From positions 41,134-105,133 of the forward strand of contig DATAUE010000065.1 of NCBI GenBank assembly GCA_036268425.1: 64,000 nt of DNA, given 5' to 3'. Positions 1 through 9,182 of this stretch are shown piece after piece (within the stretch, counting starts at the first letter, position 1; every line of letters begins with the position of its first letter). The translations under genes and the position numbers were made by a program. The notes beneath the pieces were generated by a model. That model made no database searches. It saw only the letters and a list, made by a program, of their open reading frames with translations, and was not told the DNA's origin. The stretch is from DATARH01 sp036268425. Lineage in GTDB: Bacteria; Pseudomonadota; Alphaproteobacteria; ATCC43930; CGMCC-115725.

Positions 1-159
1 GAGAGCTTCGAGGACTTCGCCGAACTGGTGGTGCCGGAGTTACAGCGCCGCGGCGCCTTCAAACACGACTACCGCCACGGCACTTACCGCGAGAAGCTAT
101 TCCCCGGCACTGGCCCGCACCTTGCTCCACCGCACCCCGCCGCTAGATTTCGCGTTTAG
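1..159 (+). CDS. C-terminal end of an NtaA/DszA-type flavin monooxygenase (partial)
   Basis: Only the last 52 codons lie in the window; the gene enters from the left edge and stops at TAG 157-159. The visible stretch contains VVPELQRRG followed by a basic, Tyr-containing segment (DYRHGTYREKL). This is the typical end of NtaA/SnaA/DszA-type FMNH2-dependent monooxygenases of the bacterial luciferase superfamily. These enzymes take reduced flavin from a partner reductase and oxidise sulfur, nitrogen or carbon substrates. After the family motif the protein runs on for about 20 residues rich in Pro and Ala that do not look conserved. A decayed transposase lies immediately downstream, so the original C terminus may have been altered. 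Substrate cannot be judged. Confidence 0.7.
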   Translation, partial: ESFEDFAELVVPELQRRGAFKHDYRHGTYREKLFPGTGPHLAPPHPAARFRV

Positions 160-189
160 AAATCACTTGGATGCGTGGAGCGCGGCGAA

Positions 190-450
190 AACCCGCAACT
201 TCCAGCCCGCTGGCGGCGGGTTATCGAGCACGGCGAGAAGACGCTTGCCGGTCTGAGCCGATCAGCGGGCTACGGTACCCCGTCTACCGGTCTCCTTAAG
301 ACACACCCGGCACTTCTCGGTACAGCGTACCCGCCATTTGCTCGCCGTCCCGATGATGCAGCCGGCCTGCCGCGCAATCGCCCGCGTCGCCAAACCCTCT
401 GCCGTCAGCGACGCGATCCGAGCCCGCTGCTATTGAGACGCGACCCTCTC
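190..450 (-). pseudogene. Decayed IS630-type transposase fragment
   Basis: On the minus strand an interrupted reading frame gives QRARIASLTAEGL, TRAIARQAGC, GTASKWRVRC, LKETGRRG and, after an in-frame TGA, GKRLLAVLDNPPPAGW. This is the N-terminal helix-turn-helix region and linker of IS630-family transposases, in the correct order. There is an in-frame TAG before QRARI and a TGA before the second block. The match ends after PPPAGW, so the DDE catalytic domain is missing. No terminal inverted repeats were found. It is a dead remnant lying between the truncated monooxygenase and the VOC gene. The family call rests on motif recognition only. Confidence 0.6.
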
Positions 451-462
451 GCGATCGTGGTG

Positions 463-870
463 CTAAGCGGCGTGACCAGCCGGCGCGGGCTCTTCCTTGT
501 CGAAATCAAATTCGACCTTGCCGCCATGCGGGTCATCAAAAAACAGCTGCCACAGACCGGCACGCACGCCGCCTTCGGGAAGCCGCCGCAACTCGTACTG
601 CACACCCGCTTTTTGCAGCTTTGCCGCAGTGCCCGGCAGGTCGGTCGCGGTAAAAGCCATATGGTCGATTACGCCGGCGCGGACGTTGCCGAGCTGGTTG
701 CGGTGGATGACATGCAGGACCGGCTGGTCACCGACATAGAGCCAGTATCCGGGAAACTGGAAATTCGGCCGTGGCCCTTCCTCGAACCCGAGGAGGTCGC
801 AATAGAATTTCCGCGTCGCATCGAGATCGTCGCTCAACACGGTGAAATGGTTCATGCCCTGGAGGCTCAT
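463..870 (-). CDS. VOC (glyoxalase/dioxygenase fold) family protein
   Basis: A 135-residue vicinal-oxygen-chelate protein. The start at 870 (MSLQGMNHF) was chosen because AGAGGA sits about 8 bases upstream; a longer frame to 945 has no such site. The sequence shows two beta-alpha-beta-beta-beta modules: MNHFTVLSDDLDATRKFYCDLLGF at the N terminus, then DHMAFTATDL, and a C-terminal FFDDPHGGKVEFDF. The first-module His (in NHF), the second-module His (DHMAF) and the C-terminal Glu (VEFDF) are in the places that usually bind the divalent metal. Members include glyoxalase I, extradiol dioxygenases and fosfomycin-resistance enzymes. The short single-domain length excludes a two-domain extradiol dioxygenase. 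Substrate is unknown. Confidence 0.8.
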   Translation of the reverse strand: MSLQGMNHFTVLSDDLDATRKFYCDLLGFEEGPRPNFQFPGYWLYVGDQPVLHVIHRNQLGNVRAGVIDHMAFTATDLPGTAAKLQKAGVQYELRRLPEGGVRAGLWQLFFDDPHGGKVEFDFDKEEPAPAGHAA

Positions 871-1060
871 GCGAAATCTCCTCTGTGTGAAGCCGGTGCG
901 GTTGATCCTAACACCGTAAATGGTGCAAGGCTTGGCCGCCGTCAATCATCCGCAGCGATTACCCTTAAGGGGAAGGCGATGCAGCAAAAGGAATGACCGT
1001 CGGTAGCGGCTCCGCGTGCTAATACAACCGGCAACGGACGGTTTGGGGAGGAGCGCGGTA

Positions 1061-2656
1061 ATGCGCATCGTTTCGATTGCAGCTTTGATTGGCGGATTGC
1101 TCGGAGCGTTCTGCTTCGGCGACGCCGCGCTGGCGCAGAAATCCGGCGGTATTCTGCGGATCTATCACCGCGACAGCCCGGCCAGCATGTCGATCCACGA
1201 AGAAGGCACGATCGGGGTGATCCTGCCGATGATGGGCGTCTTCAACAATCTCGTCGTGTTCGACCAGAACGTGCCGCAGAACAGCGACAGTTCGATCGTG
1301 CCCGACCTCGCGACAAGCTGGACCTGGAACAGCGATCACACGGGGCTGACCTTCAAGCTGCGCGACGGTGTCAAATGGCATGACGGCAAGCCGTTCACCT
1401 CGGCCGACGTCAAATGCACGTTCGACATGCTGATCAACCAAGGCAAGGAAAAGCTGCGCCTCAACTACCGCGAAAGCTGGTGGGTCAACGTCAAGGAGAC
1501 GACGGTCAACGGCGACGGCGAAGCGACGATTCACCTGAAAAAGCCGCAACCGGCTCTGCTGGCGATGCTTGCGGCGGGCTATACGCCAATCTACCCCTGC
1601 CATGTGACGCCGGCCCAGATGCGACAGCACCCGATCGGCACCGGCCCGTTCAAATTTGTCGAATACAAGCCGAACCAGGACATCAAGCTGACGAAGAATA
1701 CCGATTACTGGAAGCCCGGTCGCCCGTATCTCGACGGTATCGAATACACGATCATCCCCAACCGCTCGACGGCGATCCTCGCCTTTATCGCCGGCAATTT
1801 CGATATGACCTTCCCTTATGAGGTCACGTTCCCGCTATTGAAGGACATCAAGGCGCAGGCACCGCAGGCGGTATGCCAGGAAGGCGCCGCCAACGAGTCG
1901 GTTGGCGTGCTGATCAACCGCACCAAGCCGCCGTTCGATAATGCCGATGTGCGCGATGCGATCGCGCTGACGATCGACCGCAAATCGTTTATCGACATTC
2001 TGGGGCAAGGCGAAGGCGATATCGGCGGCTCGTTGCTGCCGCCGCCGGAGGGCGTCTGGGGCATGCCGACCGAGCGCCTGATGACGCTCCCCGGGTATGG
2101 GGGCGACGTCAAGGCGAACCGCGAGAAAGCGCGGGAATTGATGAAAAAGGCTGGGTACGGCCCCGACAAGCACCTGACGATGAAACTGTCGACCCGCAAC
2201 ATCGCGGTCTATCGCGACCCCAGCGCGATCCTGCTCGACCAGCTCAAGGAAATCTGGATCGATGGTGACCTGGAACTCGTCGAAACGGCGAATTGGGTGC
2301 CAAAGCTGATCCGCAAGGATTTTATGCTCGGTCTCAATGTTCTCGGCACCGGCGTCGACGACCCCGATGTGTATTTCTATCAGAACTACGTCAGTTACTC
2401 GAAGCGCAACTACCCCGGCTACAACAGTCCCGAATTCGACAAGCTGGTCGACCAGCAATCGCAGGAACTCGACCCGGTCAAACGCAAAAAGCTGGCGCAG
2501 GACGCCGACTTTCTGCTGCAGAAGGACCTCGGGCGGCCGGTCATCTACCATCTGCGCGCGGCGACCTGCTGGCAGCCCTACCTCAAAGGCATCAAGCTGA
2601 TGACCAACAGCCAGTACAACGGTTGGCGGATGGAAGATTGGTGGCTCGATAAATAA
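1061..2656 (+). CDS. ABC transporter substrate-binding protein, family 5 (peptide/nickel type)
   Basis: A 531-residue periplasmic solute-binding protein of the SBP_bac_5 family. The start at 1061 follows GGGGAGGA and begins a clear Sec signal peptide (MRIVSIAALIGG to ALAQ). An upstream in-frame ATG at 1016 would put extra residues before it. The mature part shows the family layout: LRIYHRDSP, PDLATSWTWNSD, FKLRDGVKWHDGKPFTSADV, HPIGTGPFKF, ADVRDAIALTIDR. These proteins capture oligopeptides, nickel complexes, glycosides or opines for an ABC importer. Unusually, no permease or ATPase gene lies next to it, so it is an orphan here and must share a transporter encoded elsewhere or act alone. Ligand cannot be predicted. 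Confidence 0.88.
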   Translation: MRIVSIAALIGGLLGAFCFGDAALAQKSGGILRIYHRDSPASMSIHEEGTIGVILPMMGVFNNLVVFDQNVPQNSDSSIVPDLATSWTWNSDHTGLTFKLRDGVKWHDGKPFTSADVKCTFDMLINQGKEKLRLNYRESWWVNVKETTVNGDGEATIHLKKPQPALLAMLAAGYTPIYPCHVTPAQMRQHPIGTGPFKFVEYKPNQDIKLTKNTDYWKPGRPYLDGIEYTIIPNRSTAILAFIAGNFDMTFPYEVTFPLLKDIKAQAPQAVCQEGAANESVGVLINRTKPPFDNADVRDAIALTIDRKSFIDILGQGEGDIGGSLLPPPEGVWGMPTERLMTLPGYGGDVKANREKARELMKKAGYGPDKHLTMKLSTRNIAVYRDPSAILLDQLKEIWIDGDLELVETANWVPKLIRKDFMLGLNVLGTGVDDPDVYFYQNYVSYSKRNYPGYNSPEFDKLVDQQSQELDPVKRKKLAQDADFLLQKDLGRPVIYHLRAATCWQPYLKGIKLMTNSQYNGWRMEDWWLDK

Positions 2657-2676
2657 GGCAACGCCCTTGAATGTGG

Positions 2677-2701
2677 GCAACCCCGGCGGCGGCGGGGTTG
2701 C
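2677..2701. terminator. Hairpin between convergent genes
   Basis: GCAACCCCG and CGGGGTTGC form a perfect 9-bp GC-rich stem around a 7-base loop. It lies between the solute-binding gene (+) and aqpZ (-), which converge, so it could end transcription from both sides. There is no long T run on either side, only TCTTT a few bases to the right. Confidence 0.55.
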
Positions 2702-2728
2702 ATCGTCTTTCCGGCGGCGCGAAGGTGT

Positions 2729-3460
2729 TCAGGCCGCGATCCTGTCGATCTCCGCGACCGGCACGGCGCTCGCAAACGCGCGGCGATGGACGATGCCGGC
2801 AACCACCGCACCCACCAGCGGCGCCAGCCAGAACAGCCATAATTGAGCGAGCGCCCAGCCGCCGGCAAACAGCGCCGGTCCCGTGCTGCGCGCCGGGTTG
2901 ACCGACGTATTGGTCACCGGAATGCTGATCAGATGAATCAGCGTCAGGCACAGGCCGATCGCGAGCGGTGCAAGTGCAGCGGGTGCCCGCGGGTCCGTCG
3001 CACCGAGGATGACCGTCAGAAACATAAAGGTCATCACCATTTCGCACACCATCGCAGCCGGTAGCGAATAACCGCCCGGCGAGTGCTCGGCGTAGCCGTT
3101 CGAGGCGAAGCCGGCGTGGACATCGAACCCGGCCTTGCCGCTCGCGATCAGATAGAGAATACCGGCGCCAACCACCGCGCCGATCACCTGAGCAACGATA
3201 TACGGAAGGACATCGCCAGATGGGAAACGGCGACCCGCCCAGAGGCCGACCGTAACCGCCGGGTTCAGGTGACAGCCGGAGATATGCCCGATCGCGTAAG
3301 CCATCGTCAGTACGGTCAGGCCGAAAGCAAGGGCTACCCCCAACAGCCCGACGCCGACCTGCGGAAACGCTGCCGCCAGCACGGCCGTGCCGCATCCTCC
3401 GAGGACCAGCCACAAGGTTCCGATGGCTTCGGCAGTCAGCCGGGTGCTTATGCTACTCAT
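2729..3460 (-). CDS. aqpZ: Aquaporin Z
   Basis: A 243-residue major intrinsic protein forming a water channel in the inner membrane. The start follows AAGGAGAG with good spacing. Six membrane helices can be seen with the two half-helix loops carrying the NPA boxes at residues 66-68 (CHLNPAVTVG) and 188-190 (SVNPARSTGP). A His (LIHLIS) and the Arg after the second NPA are in the selectivity-filter positions typical of AqpZ rather than of glycerol facilitators. Length agrees with the E. coli protein (231). It converges with the solute-binding gene and shares a hairpin with it. It may help with rapid osmotic adjustment, in line with the osmoprotection block further along. Confidence 0.93.
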   Translation of the reverse strand: MSSISTRLTAEAIGTLWLVLGGCGTAVLAAAFPQVGVGLLGVALAFGLTVLTMAYAIGHISGCHLNPAVTVGLWAGRRFPSGDVLPYIVAQVIGAVVGAGILYLIASGKAGFDVHAGFASNGYAEHSPGGYSLPAAMVCEMVMTFMFLTVILGATDPRAPAALAPLAIGLCLTLIHLISIPVTNTSVNPARSTGPALFAGGWALAQLWLFWLAPLVGAVVAGIVHRRAFASAVPVAEIDRIAA

Positions 3461-3581
3461 CGCCCTCTCCTTGAGAATGCGGCGACGCGAGCAGGTTCTC
3501 GCGAACCGCGAACCAACACGGGGGCATAATAGCGGAAATCGCGAGCCGGTGGTCGGGTTTCAGGGTCCTCCAGCGTCGGCC

Positions 3582-5273
3582 TCAGGCCGTGGCTTCTTCC
3601 TGCACGCCGAGTTCGGCAATCATCTGCTCGCGCATGATGAATTTCTGGATTTTGCCGGTGACGGTCATTGGAAATTCGTCGACGAAGCGGACATGCCGCG
3701 GGATTTTGAAATGCGCGATCTGGCCGTGGCAAAACGCGTGCAGTTCCGCCAGCTCCAGGGTTTCGCCGGCGCGCAGCCTGACCCACGCGCAGATTTCCTC
3801 GCCGTAGCGTTGGTCGGGCACGCCGAACACCTGCACATCCTGAATTTTGGGATGGCGGAAGAGGAATTCCTCGACCTCGCGGGGATAGACGTTTTCGCCG
3901 CCGCGGATGACCATGTCTTTGATGCGGCCGACGATGTTGCAATAGCCGTCATCGTCTATCGTCGCGAGGTCGCCGGTATGCATCCAGCGCGCCGCATCGA
4001 TCGCCTGCGCGGTGCGCTCGGCATCGTCCCAATAGCCGAGCATGATCGAATAACCGCGGGTGCACAGTTCGCCCGTCGTGCCGCACGGCACGACGCGGCC
4101 TTCGGCATCGACGACCTTTGCCTCGACATGCGCGTGAATGCGCCCGACCGTCGATACCTGCTTTTCGACCGGGTCGCCGATCGCGGTCTGAAAGCTGACC
4201 GGGCTGGTTTCGGTCATGCCGTAGCCGATCGTGATCTCGGTCAGGTGCATCGCCTCGATGCAGCGGCGCATGATCTCGATCGGGCACGGGGCGCCGGCCA
4301 TCATGCCGGTGCGCAGGCAAGACAGGTCGAACTCGGCAAATCGCGGATGTTCCAACTCGGCGATAAACATCGTCGGCACGCCATACAGCGCGGTGCAGCG
4401 TTCCTCGGCGACCGCCTGCAATGTCGCCAGCGGGTCGAAGCCTTCGCCCGGAAATACCATTGCCGCGCCATGCGTGATGCAGGCGAGATTGCCGATCACC
4501 ATGCCAAAGCAGTGATAAAGCGGCACCGGAATGCACACCTTGTCACGCGCGGTGTAGCGCATCGCCTCGCCAAGAAAGAAACCGTTATTGAGGATGTTGT
4601 GGTGCGTCAGCGTCGCGCCTTTGGGCGCGCCGGTCGTGCCCGAGGTAAACTGGATGTTGATCGCGTCGTCGAACTGCAAACTGGCGGCCAGCTCTGCCAG
4701 CCGTGCCTGCTCGGCGGCACCGCCCAGCGCCGCGACTTCATCGAACGAGAACGCTCCCGGCGCCGTAGGTCCCCCGATCTGGATTACCGTATCGAGTGCC
4801 GGCAGTTTTTCCGCACGCAACTGTCCCGGTCGTGAACCCGCCAATTCCGGCGCAAGCACGTTGACCATGCCGATATAATCGCTGGTCTTGAACGCTGTCG
4901 CCGTGATCAGGGCGCGGCAGCCGACCTTGTTCAGCGCATATTCCAGCTCAGACAGCCGATAAGCCGGGTTGATGTTGACCAGGATGATGCCGGCCTTTGC
5001 CGTGGCAAACTGGGCGATGACCCATTCGACGCAGTTCGGCGCCCAGATCGCGACCCGCTCGCCCGGCGCGATCCCGAGCGCGACGAGGCCGGCGGCGAAC
5101 GCATCGACACGCTCGCCGAGTTCGCCATAGGTCCAGCGAATGCCCTGCTGCCGCACGCTCAGCGCGTGGCAATCCCCGTATAGCGAGACGGCTTTGTCGA
5201 AGGCGGCGCCGATCGTTTCCCCGAGGAGCGGTGTCGTTGCCACGCCGTGCATATAGCTCGGGGCGCTGGTCAT
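3582..5273 (-). CDS. AMP-forming acyl-CoA synthetase
   Basis: A 563-residue member of the ANL (acyl-CoA synthetase) family, which activates a carboxylic acid with ATP to the acyl-adenylate and then transfers it to CoA. The start at 5273 follows GGAGGAG; the open frame continues upstream without support. Motifs in order: the P-loop FTSGTTGAPKGATL (about residue 200), YGMTETSP, HTGDLATIDDDGY, IVGRIKDMVIRGGENVYPREVEE, and the catalytic lysine near the end in TVTGKIQKF. Length and motifs fit medium- or long-chain fatty-acid or aryl-acid ligases of the FadD/AcsA-like type. It is divergent from the oxidoreductase at 5385 and lies near an acyl-CoA cluster at 12-18 kb, so a role in fatty or alicyclic acid catabolism is likely. 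Substrate is not determined. Confidence 0.92.
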   Translation of the reverse strand: MTSAPSYMHGVATTPLLGETIGAAFDKAVSLYGDCHALSVRQQGIRWTYGELGERVDAFAAGLVALGIAPGERVAIWAPNCVEWVIAQFATAKAGIILVNINPAYRLSELEYALNKVGCRALITATAFKTSDYIGMVNVLAPELAGSRPGQLRAEKLPALDTVIQIGGPTAPGAFSFDEVAALGGAAEQARLAELAASLQFDDAINIQFTSGTTGAPKGATLTHHNILNNGFFLGEAMRYTARDKVCIPVPLYHCFGMVIGNLACITHGAAMVFPGEGFDPLATLQAVAEERCTALYGVPTMFIAELEHPRFAEFDLSCLRTGMMAGAPCPIEIMRRCIEAMHLTEITIGYGMTETSPVSFQTAIGDPVEKQVSTVGRIHAHVEAKVVDAEGRVVPCGTTGELCTRGYSIMLGYWDDAERTAQAIDAARWMHTGDLATIDDDGYCNIVGRIKDMVIRGGENVYPREVEEFLFRHPKIQDVQVFGVPDQRYGEEICAWVRLRAGETLELAELHAFCHGQIAHFKIPRHVRFVDEFPMTVTGKIQKFIMREQMIAELGVQEEATA

Positions 5274-5323
5274 ATTTGTGTCTCCTCCACTCCCGGCCAT
5301 CGCCGGCACGCCGACCGACCGGT

Positions 5324-5350
5324 TTGTGATCACCTGATTTGCGCTATGAT
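5324..5350 (+). promoter_or_regulatory. Possible sigma-70 promoter for the oxidoreductase gene
   Basis: TTGTGA (5324-5329) and TATGAT (5345-5350) resemble -35 and -10 boxes, with a short 15-base spacer, 34 bases before the chosen ATG. The interval between the two divergent genes is only 111 bases, so the promoter of the acyl-CoA synthetase must also lie here. Confidence 0.3.
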
Positions 5351-5384
5351 CATCAATCGAAGGCCATTTTCCTAGAGGATGCCG

Positions 5385-6338
5385 ATGCCCGATCAGATCC
5401 GCGCCATCGTCGTCGACCCCACCGCGCCGGGAAAGCTGGCGATCAAACCAGTGTCGCTGCGCGTCGCCGATCGCGACGAGGTTGTCGTGCGGGTGACCAC
5501 GATTTCGCTGAACCGCGGCGAGACCCGTCGCGCCTTGACGCAAGCCGAACCGGGGTGGCGGCCGGGATGGGATTTCGCCGGGATCGTCGAGACCGCCGCG
5601 GCCGACGGCAGCGGGCCGACAGCCGGCACACGCGTCGTCGGCATCCTGCCGTCGGGCGCCTGGGCCGAGCGGGTCAACTGCCGCTCCCATGCGGTCGGCA
5701 CCTTGCCTGATGCGGTCAGCGACGCACAGGCCGCGACCTTGCCAGTCGCCGGGCTGACCGCGCTGCACGCATTGCGGCAGGGCGGCCTGCTGCTCGGCCG
5801 CAAGGTGCTGGTCGATGGCGCCTCGGGCGGTGTCGGGCATCTGGCCTGCCAGCTTGCTTCAGCGGCCGGCGCGCTGGTGTGGGGACATGTGCGCCGGCCG
5901 GAATATCGCGCCGCGGTCGCCGAATGGTGCGGCAACCGCGTCGTGCTCAACCGCGATCTCGCCGCCGCCGCACCGCACGGGCCGTTCTGGCTGATCGTCG
6001 ATTCACTCGGCGGCCCGGCATTGAGCGCCGCGCTCGGCATGCTGCAGCCCAACGGAACCTGCGTCACGCTCGGCATCTCCGACGCCGCCAGCGCAACCTT
6101 TGAAAGCCGCAATTTCTTTGGTACCGGCGGTGCACGGCTTTACGGGCTGACATTGTTCCACGAATTGATGAGCGTTGAGCGTGGCGGTATCGGTCTGCGG
6201 TTGCTGGCCGAATTGATCGCCGCCGGCAAGTTGCGGCCGCAGATTGCGGTCGAAGCGCCGTGGAGCGATGTCGGTACGGTCGCCCGCAAGCTGATCGACC
6301 GCGAGTTCACCGGCAAGGCCGTCCTTCACATTCGCTGA
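5385..6338 (+). CDS. Zinc-binding-type medium-chain dehydrogenase (quinone oxidoreductase-like)
   Basis: A 317-residue member of the medium-chain dehydrogenase/reductase superfamily. The start at 5385 was preferred over an ATG six bases earlier because AGAGG is then about 6 bases upstream. The N-terminal GroES-like domain is visible (LNRGETR, PGWDFAGIVE, GTRVVG), then the Rossmann NAD(P)-binding motif VDGASGGVGHLACQLA near residues 147-160. Catalytic zinc ligands of alcohol dehydrogenases (Cys and His near residue 40) are absent, so it is more like zinc-independent quinone oxidoreductases or enoyl reductases that use NADPH. It is divergent from the acyl-CoA synthetase. Substrate unknown. Confidence 0.85.
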   Translation: MPDQIRAIVVDPTAPGKLAIKPVSLRVADRDEVVVRVTTISLNRGETRRALTQAEPGWRPGWDFAGIVETAAADGSGPTAGTRVVGILPSGAWAERVNCRSHAVGTLPDAVSDAQAATLPVAGLTALHALRQGGLLLGRKVLVDGASGGVGHLACQLASAAGALVWGHVRRPEYRAAVAEWCGNRVVLNRDLAAAAPHGPFWLIVDSLGGPALSAALGMLQPNGTCVTLGISDAASATFESRNFFGTGGARLYGLTLFHELMSVERGGIGLRLLAELIAAGKLRPQIAVEAPWSDVGTVARKLIDREFTGKAVLHIR

Positions 6339-6352
6339 CGCGCGGCGACGCC

Positions 6353-8008
6353 TCAGCGCGCGATGGCGGAACGGTTGCGGCGCACCAGCGGCATCATCAA
6401 CAGCCCGACGACAAACAACACGCCGAGCGACAGGATGATGTCGTTGAAGGTCAGCACCAGCGCCTCGCGCTGCACCACACCGGCCAACATCTGCATCGCG
6501 GCCTTGCCGGGATCGCCCGGTATCAGCGAGTCGAACCGGCCGCTTTGCGCGTCGAGAAATTGCTGCACGACCGGGCGCGCCGGGTTGATGTTCTCGATCA
6601 GCCGGCTCCAGTGAAAATGCAGACGCGCGTTCATAATCGTGCCGATCGTCGCGAGTGCGATGGCGCCGCCGAGATCGCGGGTCAGATTGTAAAGTCCGGC
6701 GGCGTTCTTGAGCTTGTCCGGCGGCAGCGACCCCAATGCGATCAGATTGGCTGGCAGATAGCAGAACATCAGCGCAAACCCGCGCACCGCCTGCGGGATC
6801 AGCAATTCGTTGAAACTCGATTGATTATTGAGACCGGCGGTCAGGTACATCGCAAAGGCGAACAGCCCCATCCCGATGCCGAGCATGACCCGCAGATCGA
6901 GGGTTCGCGCGATATGCGGCGTCAGCGGCGCCAGCATCATTTGCGCAAGGCCGGTCACAACCACCGTCTCGCCGATCTGCAGCGCGTTAAAGCCACGCAC
7001 CTGCGCCAGAAACAGCGGTATCACATAGGTCGCGCCGTAAAGCCCGGTGCCGACGATAAAAGTGTAGAATGAACCCAGGGCGAAGTTGCGGTTCAGAAAA
7101 GCCCGCAAATCGACGATCGGCTGGCTCGCCGTCAGCACCCGCCAGAAGAAAAAGAATGCGGCCGACGCGGAGACGACACCGGCGACGAAAATCGTATCGT
7201 CGGCAAACCAGTCCCAGCGCGGGCCTTCTTCGAGTACATATTCGAGACAGCCGAGAAACAGCCCCATCATCAACAGGCCGAACAGGTCGAATTTGCGCAG
7301 CAGCGACGGGTCGGGCTTGTCGATGTCGATCGTCAGCCACACCACCGCCGCGACCGCCAGCCCCGGAATGATGTTGACCAGAAACAGCCAGTGCCACGAA
7401 AACGTATCGGTCAGGAAACCGCCGATGGTCGGCCCCAAGGTCGATGACAGGTTCAGGATCAGCGAAATCAGCACCATCACTGTTGCGAGCTGCTGGCCGC
7501 GGAATTTGCTGTAGACGACCGGAAACACCGCCGGGGTGATCGCACCGCCGCAATAGCCCTGCAACGCGCGGTAGAGGATCATCTGGCCGAGGCTGGTCGA
7601 GGTCGCGCACAGCGCGCTGGCGCCGGTAAATCCGAGGGTCGCGACGACAAACACAATGCGCGTCGACAGCAGCCGCGACAGCGTGCCGGAAAACGGCACC
7701 ATCACGACATCGGCGATCAGGTAGGCGGTCTGCACCCAGCTGATTTCATCGGGGCTGGCCGACAGCCCGCCTTGGATCTGTGTCAGGGAGCTGGTGACGA
7801 TCTGCACATCCATGATCGCCATAAACAAGCCGACCACCATCGCCAGGACACCGATCCAGTCGCGCAAGGTCGGTTGCGTTTGCGCGGCAGGCTGCCCCGG
7901 TGGCGGCGCGGTGGTTGTCGGAGGTGGCGCCGGCGGCGGATCGGGAATGCGGCTCGGCGCGCGTCGCAACCCGCCGCGCCGCAACGCAGGAACCAGCGCC
8001 CAACTCAT
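6353..8008 (-). CDS. EmrB/QacA-type multidrug efflux MFS transporter (DHA2 family)
   Basis: A 551-residue inner-membrane proton antiporter with about 14 predicted helices. The first helix holds the DHA2 signature (GLFMAIMDVQIV), followed by SWVQTAYLIADVVMVP, YRALQGYCGGAITPAVFP and, in a central helix, LSSTLGPTIGGFL (antiporter motif C). Residues 1-48 form an unusual Pro/Thr-rich cytoplasmic extension before the first helix. The gene overlaps the membrane-fusion gene by 4 bp (ATGA), so the two are translationally coupled as in emrAB, although here the fusion protein comes first. Together with an outer-membrane channel encoded elsewhere they would export hydrophobic drugs or uncouplers. Control is probably by the TetR protein divergently encoded at 9270. 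Confidence 0.9.
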   Translation of the reverse strand: MSWALVPALRRGGLRRAPSRIPDPPPAPPPTTTAPPPGQPAAQTQPTLRDWIGVLAMVVGLFMAIMDVQIVTSSLTQIQGGLSASPDEISWVQTAYLIADVVMVPFSGTLSRLLSTRIVFVVATLGFTGASALCATSTSLGQMILYRALQGYCGGAITPAVFPVVYSKFRGQQLATVMVLISLILNLSSTLGPTIGGFLTDTFSWHWLFLVNIIPGLAVAAVVWLTIDIDKPDPSLLRKFDLFGLLMMGLFLGCLEYVLEEGPRWDWFADDTIFVAGVVSASAAFFFFWRVLTASQPIVDLRAFLNRNFALGSFYTFIVGTGLYGATYVIPLFLAQVRGFNALQIGETVVVTGLAQMMLAPLTPHIARTLDLRVMLGIGMGLFAFAMYLTAGLNNQSSFNELLIPQAVRGFALMFCYLPANLIALGSLPPDKLKNAAGLYNLTRDLGGAIALATIGTIMNARLHFHWSRLIENINPARPVVQQFLDAQSGRFDSLIPGDPGKAAMQMLAGVVQREALVLTFNDIILSLGVLFVVGLLMMPLVRRNRSAIAR

Positions 8009-9159
8009 TCGACGCGGCTGGTCGCGGCAGCGGGAATGGCCGATGCCGGCCTTGCCTGTACCGCGCCGATGACCGCAGGCGGAGGTTGCCTAGTCGGATT
8101 TTCGGCCCCCGGAGTGGTTATCGGCGCGGCGACCGGCTCGGCGCGAGTATCGACGCTTACGGTTACCGACAGACCAGGCCGCAGCAGCCGGGCGAGCGGC
8201 CCCTCTGTCGGCAACGCGATGCGGACCGGCACGCGCTGCACGATCTTGGTGAAGTTGCCGGTCGCATTGTCCGGCGGCAGCAGGCTGAATTGGGCGCCGC
8301 TTGCCGGAGCGAAGCTCTCGATGCGACCGGTCACCTTCTGGTCGGGATAGGCGTCGACCGTAATATCGGCCGGCTGCCCCGGCCGCATATGCGTCAGTTG
8401 CGTCTCCTTGAAGTTCGCCGTGACGTAGACATAGGGCAGCGGCACTAGCGACAGCAGTAGCGTCCCCGGCTTGACGTATTGCCCGACGCGACCGGCGCGG
8501 TTGCCGGCGACACCCGCGACCGGCGCGCGAATCACTGTGTTGTCGAGATCGTTCTGGGCCAGTTGCCGGGTCGCCCGCACCTGTTGCAGGCGCGCTTCCT
8601 CCTCGCGCTTTTGCGATTCGAGCACACCAAGCTGGTTCTGCTCGGCGCCGACCGCGGCACGCGCCTTGTCGAGGGCAGCCTCGGCCTTGCGCGAGTCGGC
8701 ATCGGCGGTCTCGAAGCGCTGGCGGGTCGCGTAGTCGCTGCCGACCAGTGCGGCATAGCGTTTGTAGTCAAGCCGCGCCCGGTTGAGATCGGCATCGGCC
8801 GATTGCACGCCTGCCGTGGCCTGATCGATCATCGCCTGCTGGAGTTTGAGGCGGCTGGCATAGGTGGCGACGACGGCTTCTTCGGTCGCCACCGCGGCGT
8901 CGGCCTGTGCCTTGCGCGCGGCAAAATCGCGGTCGTCGATGACAAACAACACCTGGCCGGCGGCAACCGATTGGTTGTCCTCGACCTTCACATCCTTGAT
9001 GTAACCCTCGATCTTGGGGCTGATCGCGGTTACGTCGCTTTGCACATAGGCGTCGTCGGTGGCCTGCTGAAACCGCCACTCGGTCCACCAACGCCAGCCC
9101 CCGCCGGCCGCCGCCAGCAGCACGACGACCAGCACCACAAAAAACGCCGCCTTGCGCAT
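8005..9159 (-). CDS. EmrA/HlyD-type membrane fusion protein of drug efflux pump
   Basis: A 384-residue periplasmic adaptor. An N-terminal membrane anchor (residues about 5-21) is followed by the first biotinyl-lipoyl half (AYVQSDVTAISPKIEGYI, VAAGQVLFVIDDRDF). A long alpha-helical hairpin rich in Ala, Glu, Arg and Gln follows (about residues 85-190), then the second lipoyl half (DNTVIRAPVAGVAGN) and a beta-barrel domain (VTANFKETQLTHMRPGQPADITVDAYP). These are EmrA signatures. The C terminus has a Pro/Ala-rich tail of about 40 residues. It bridges the inner-membrane EmrB partner to an outer-membrane channel. Its start lies 24 bp from a palindromic operator candidate, so it is the first gene of the pump operon. 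Confidence 0.92.
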   Translation of the reverse strand: MRKAAFFVVLVVVLLAAAGGGWRWWTEWRFQQATDDAYVQSDVTAISPKIEGYIKDVKVEDNQSVAAGQVLFVIDDRDFAARKAQADAAVATEEAVVATYASRLKLQQAMIDQATAGVQSADADLNRARLDYKRYAALVGSDYATRQRFETADADSRKAEAALDKARAAVGAEQNQLGVLESQKREEEARLQQVRATRQLAQNDLDNTVIRAPVAGVAGNRAGRVGQYVKPGTLLLSLVPLPYVYVTANFKETQLTHMRPGQPADITVDAYPDQKVTGRIESFAPASGAQFSLLPPDNATGNFTKIVQRVPVRIALPTEGPLARLLRPGLSVTVSVDTRAEPVAAPITTPGAENPTRQPPPAVIGAVQARPASAIPAAATSRVE

Positions 9160-9182
9160 AACCCCAGAATTTACCCAACTGG

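Noticed and set aside
3387..4835. 482-codon open frame on the plus strand
   Set aside because: Antisense shadow of the acyl-CoA synthetase; rich in Arg, Ala, Asp, His with no family motifs and no ribosome site.
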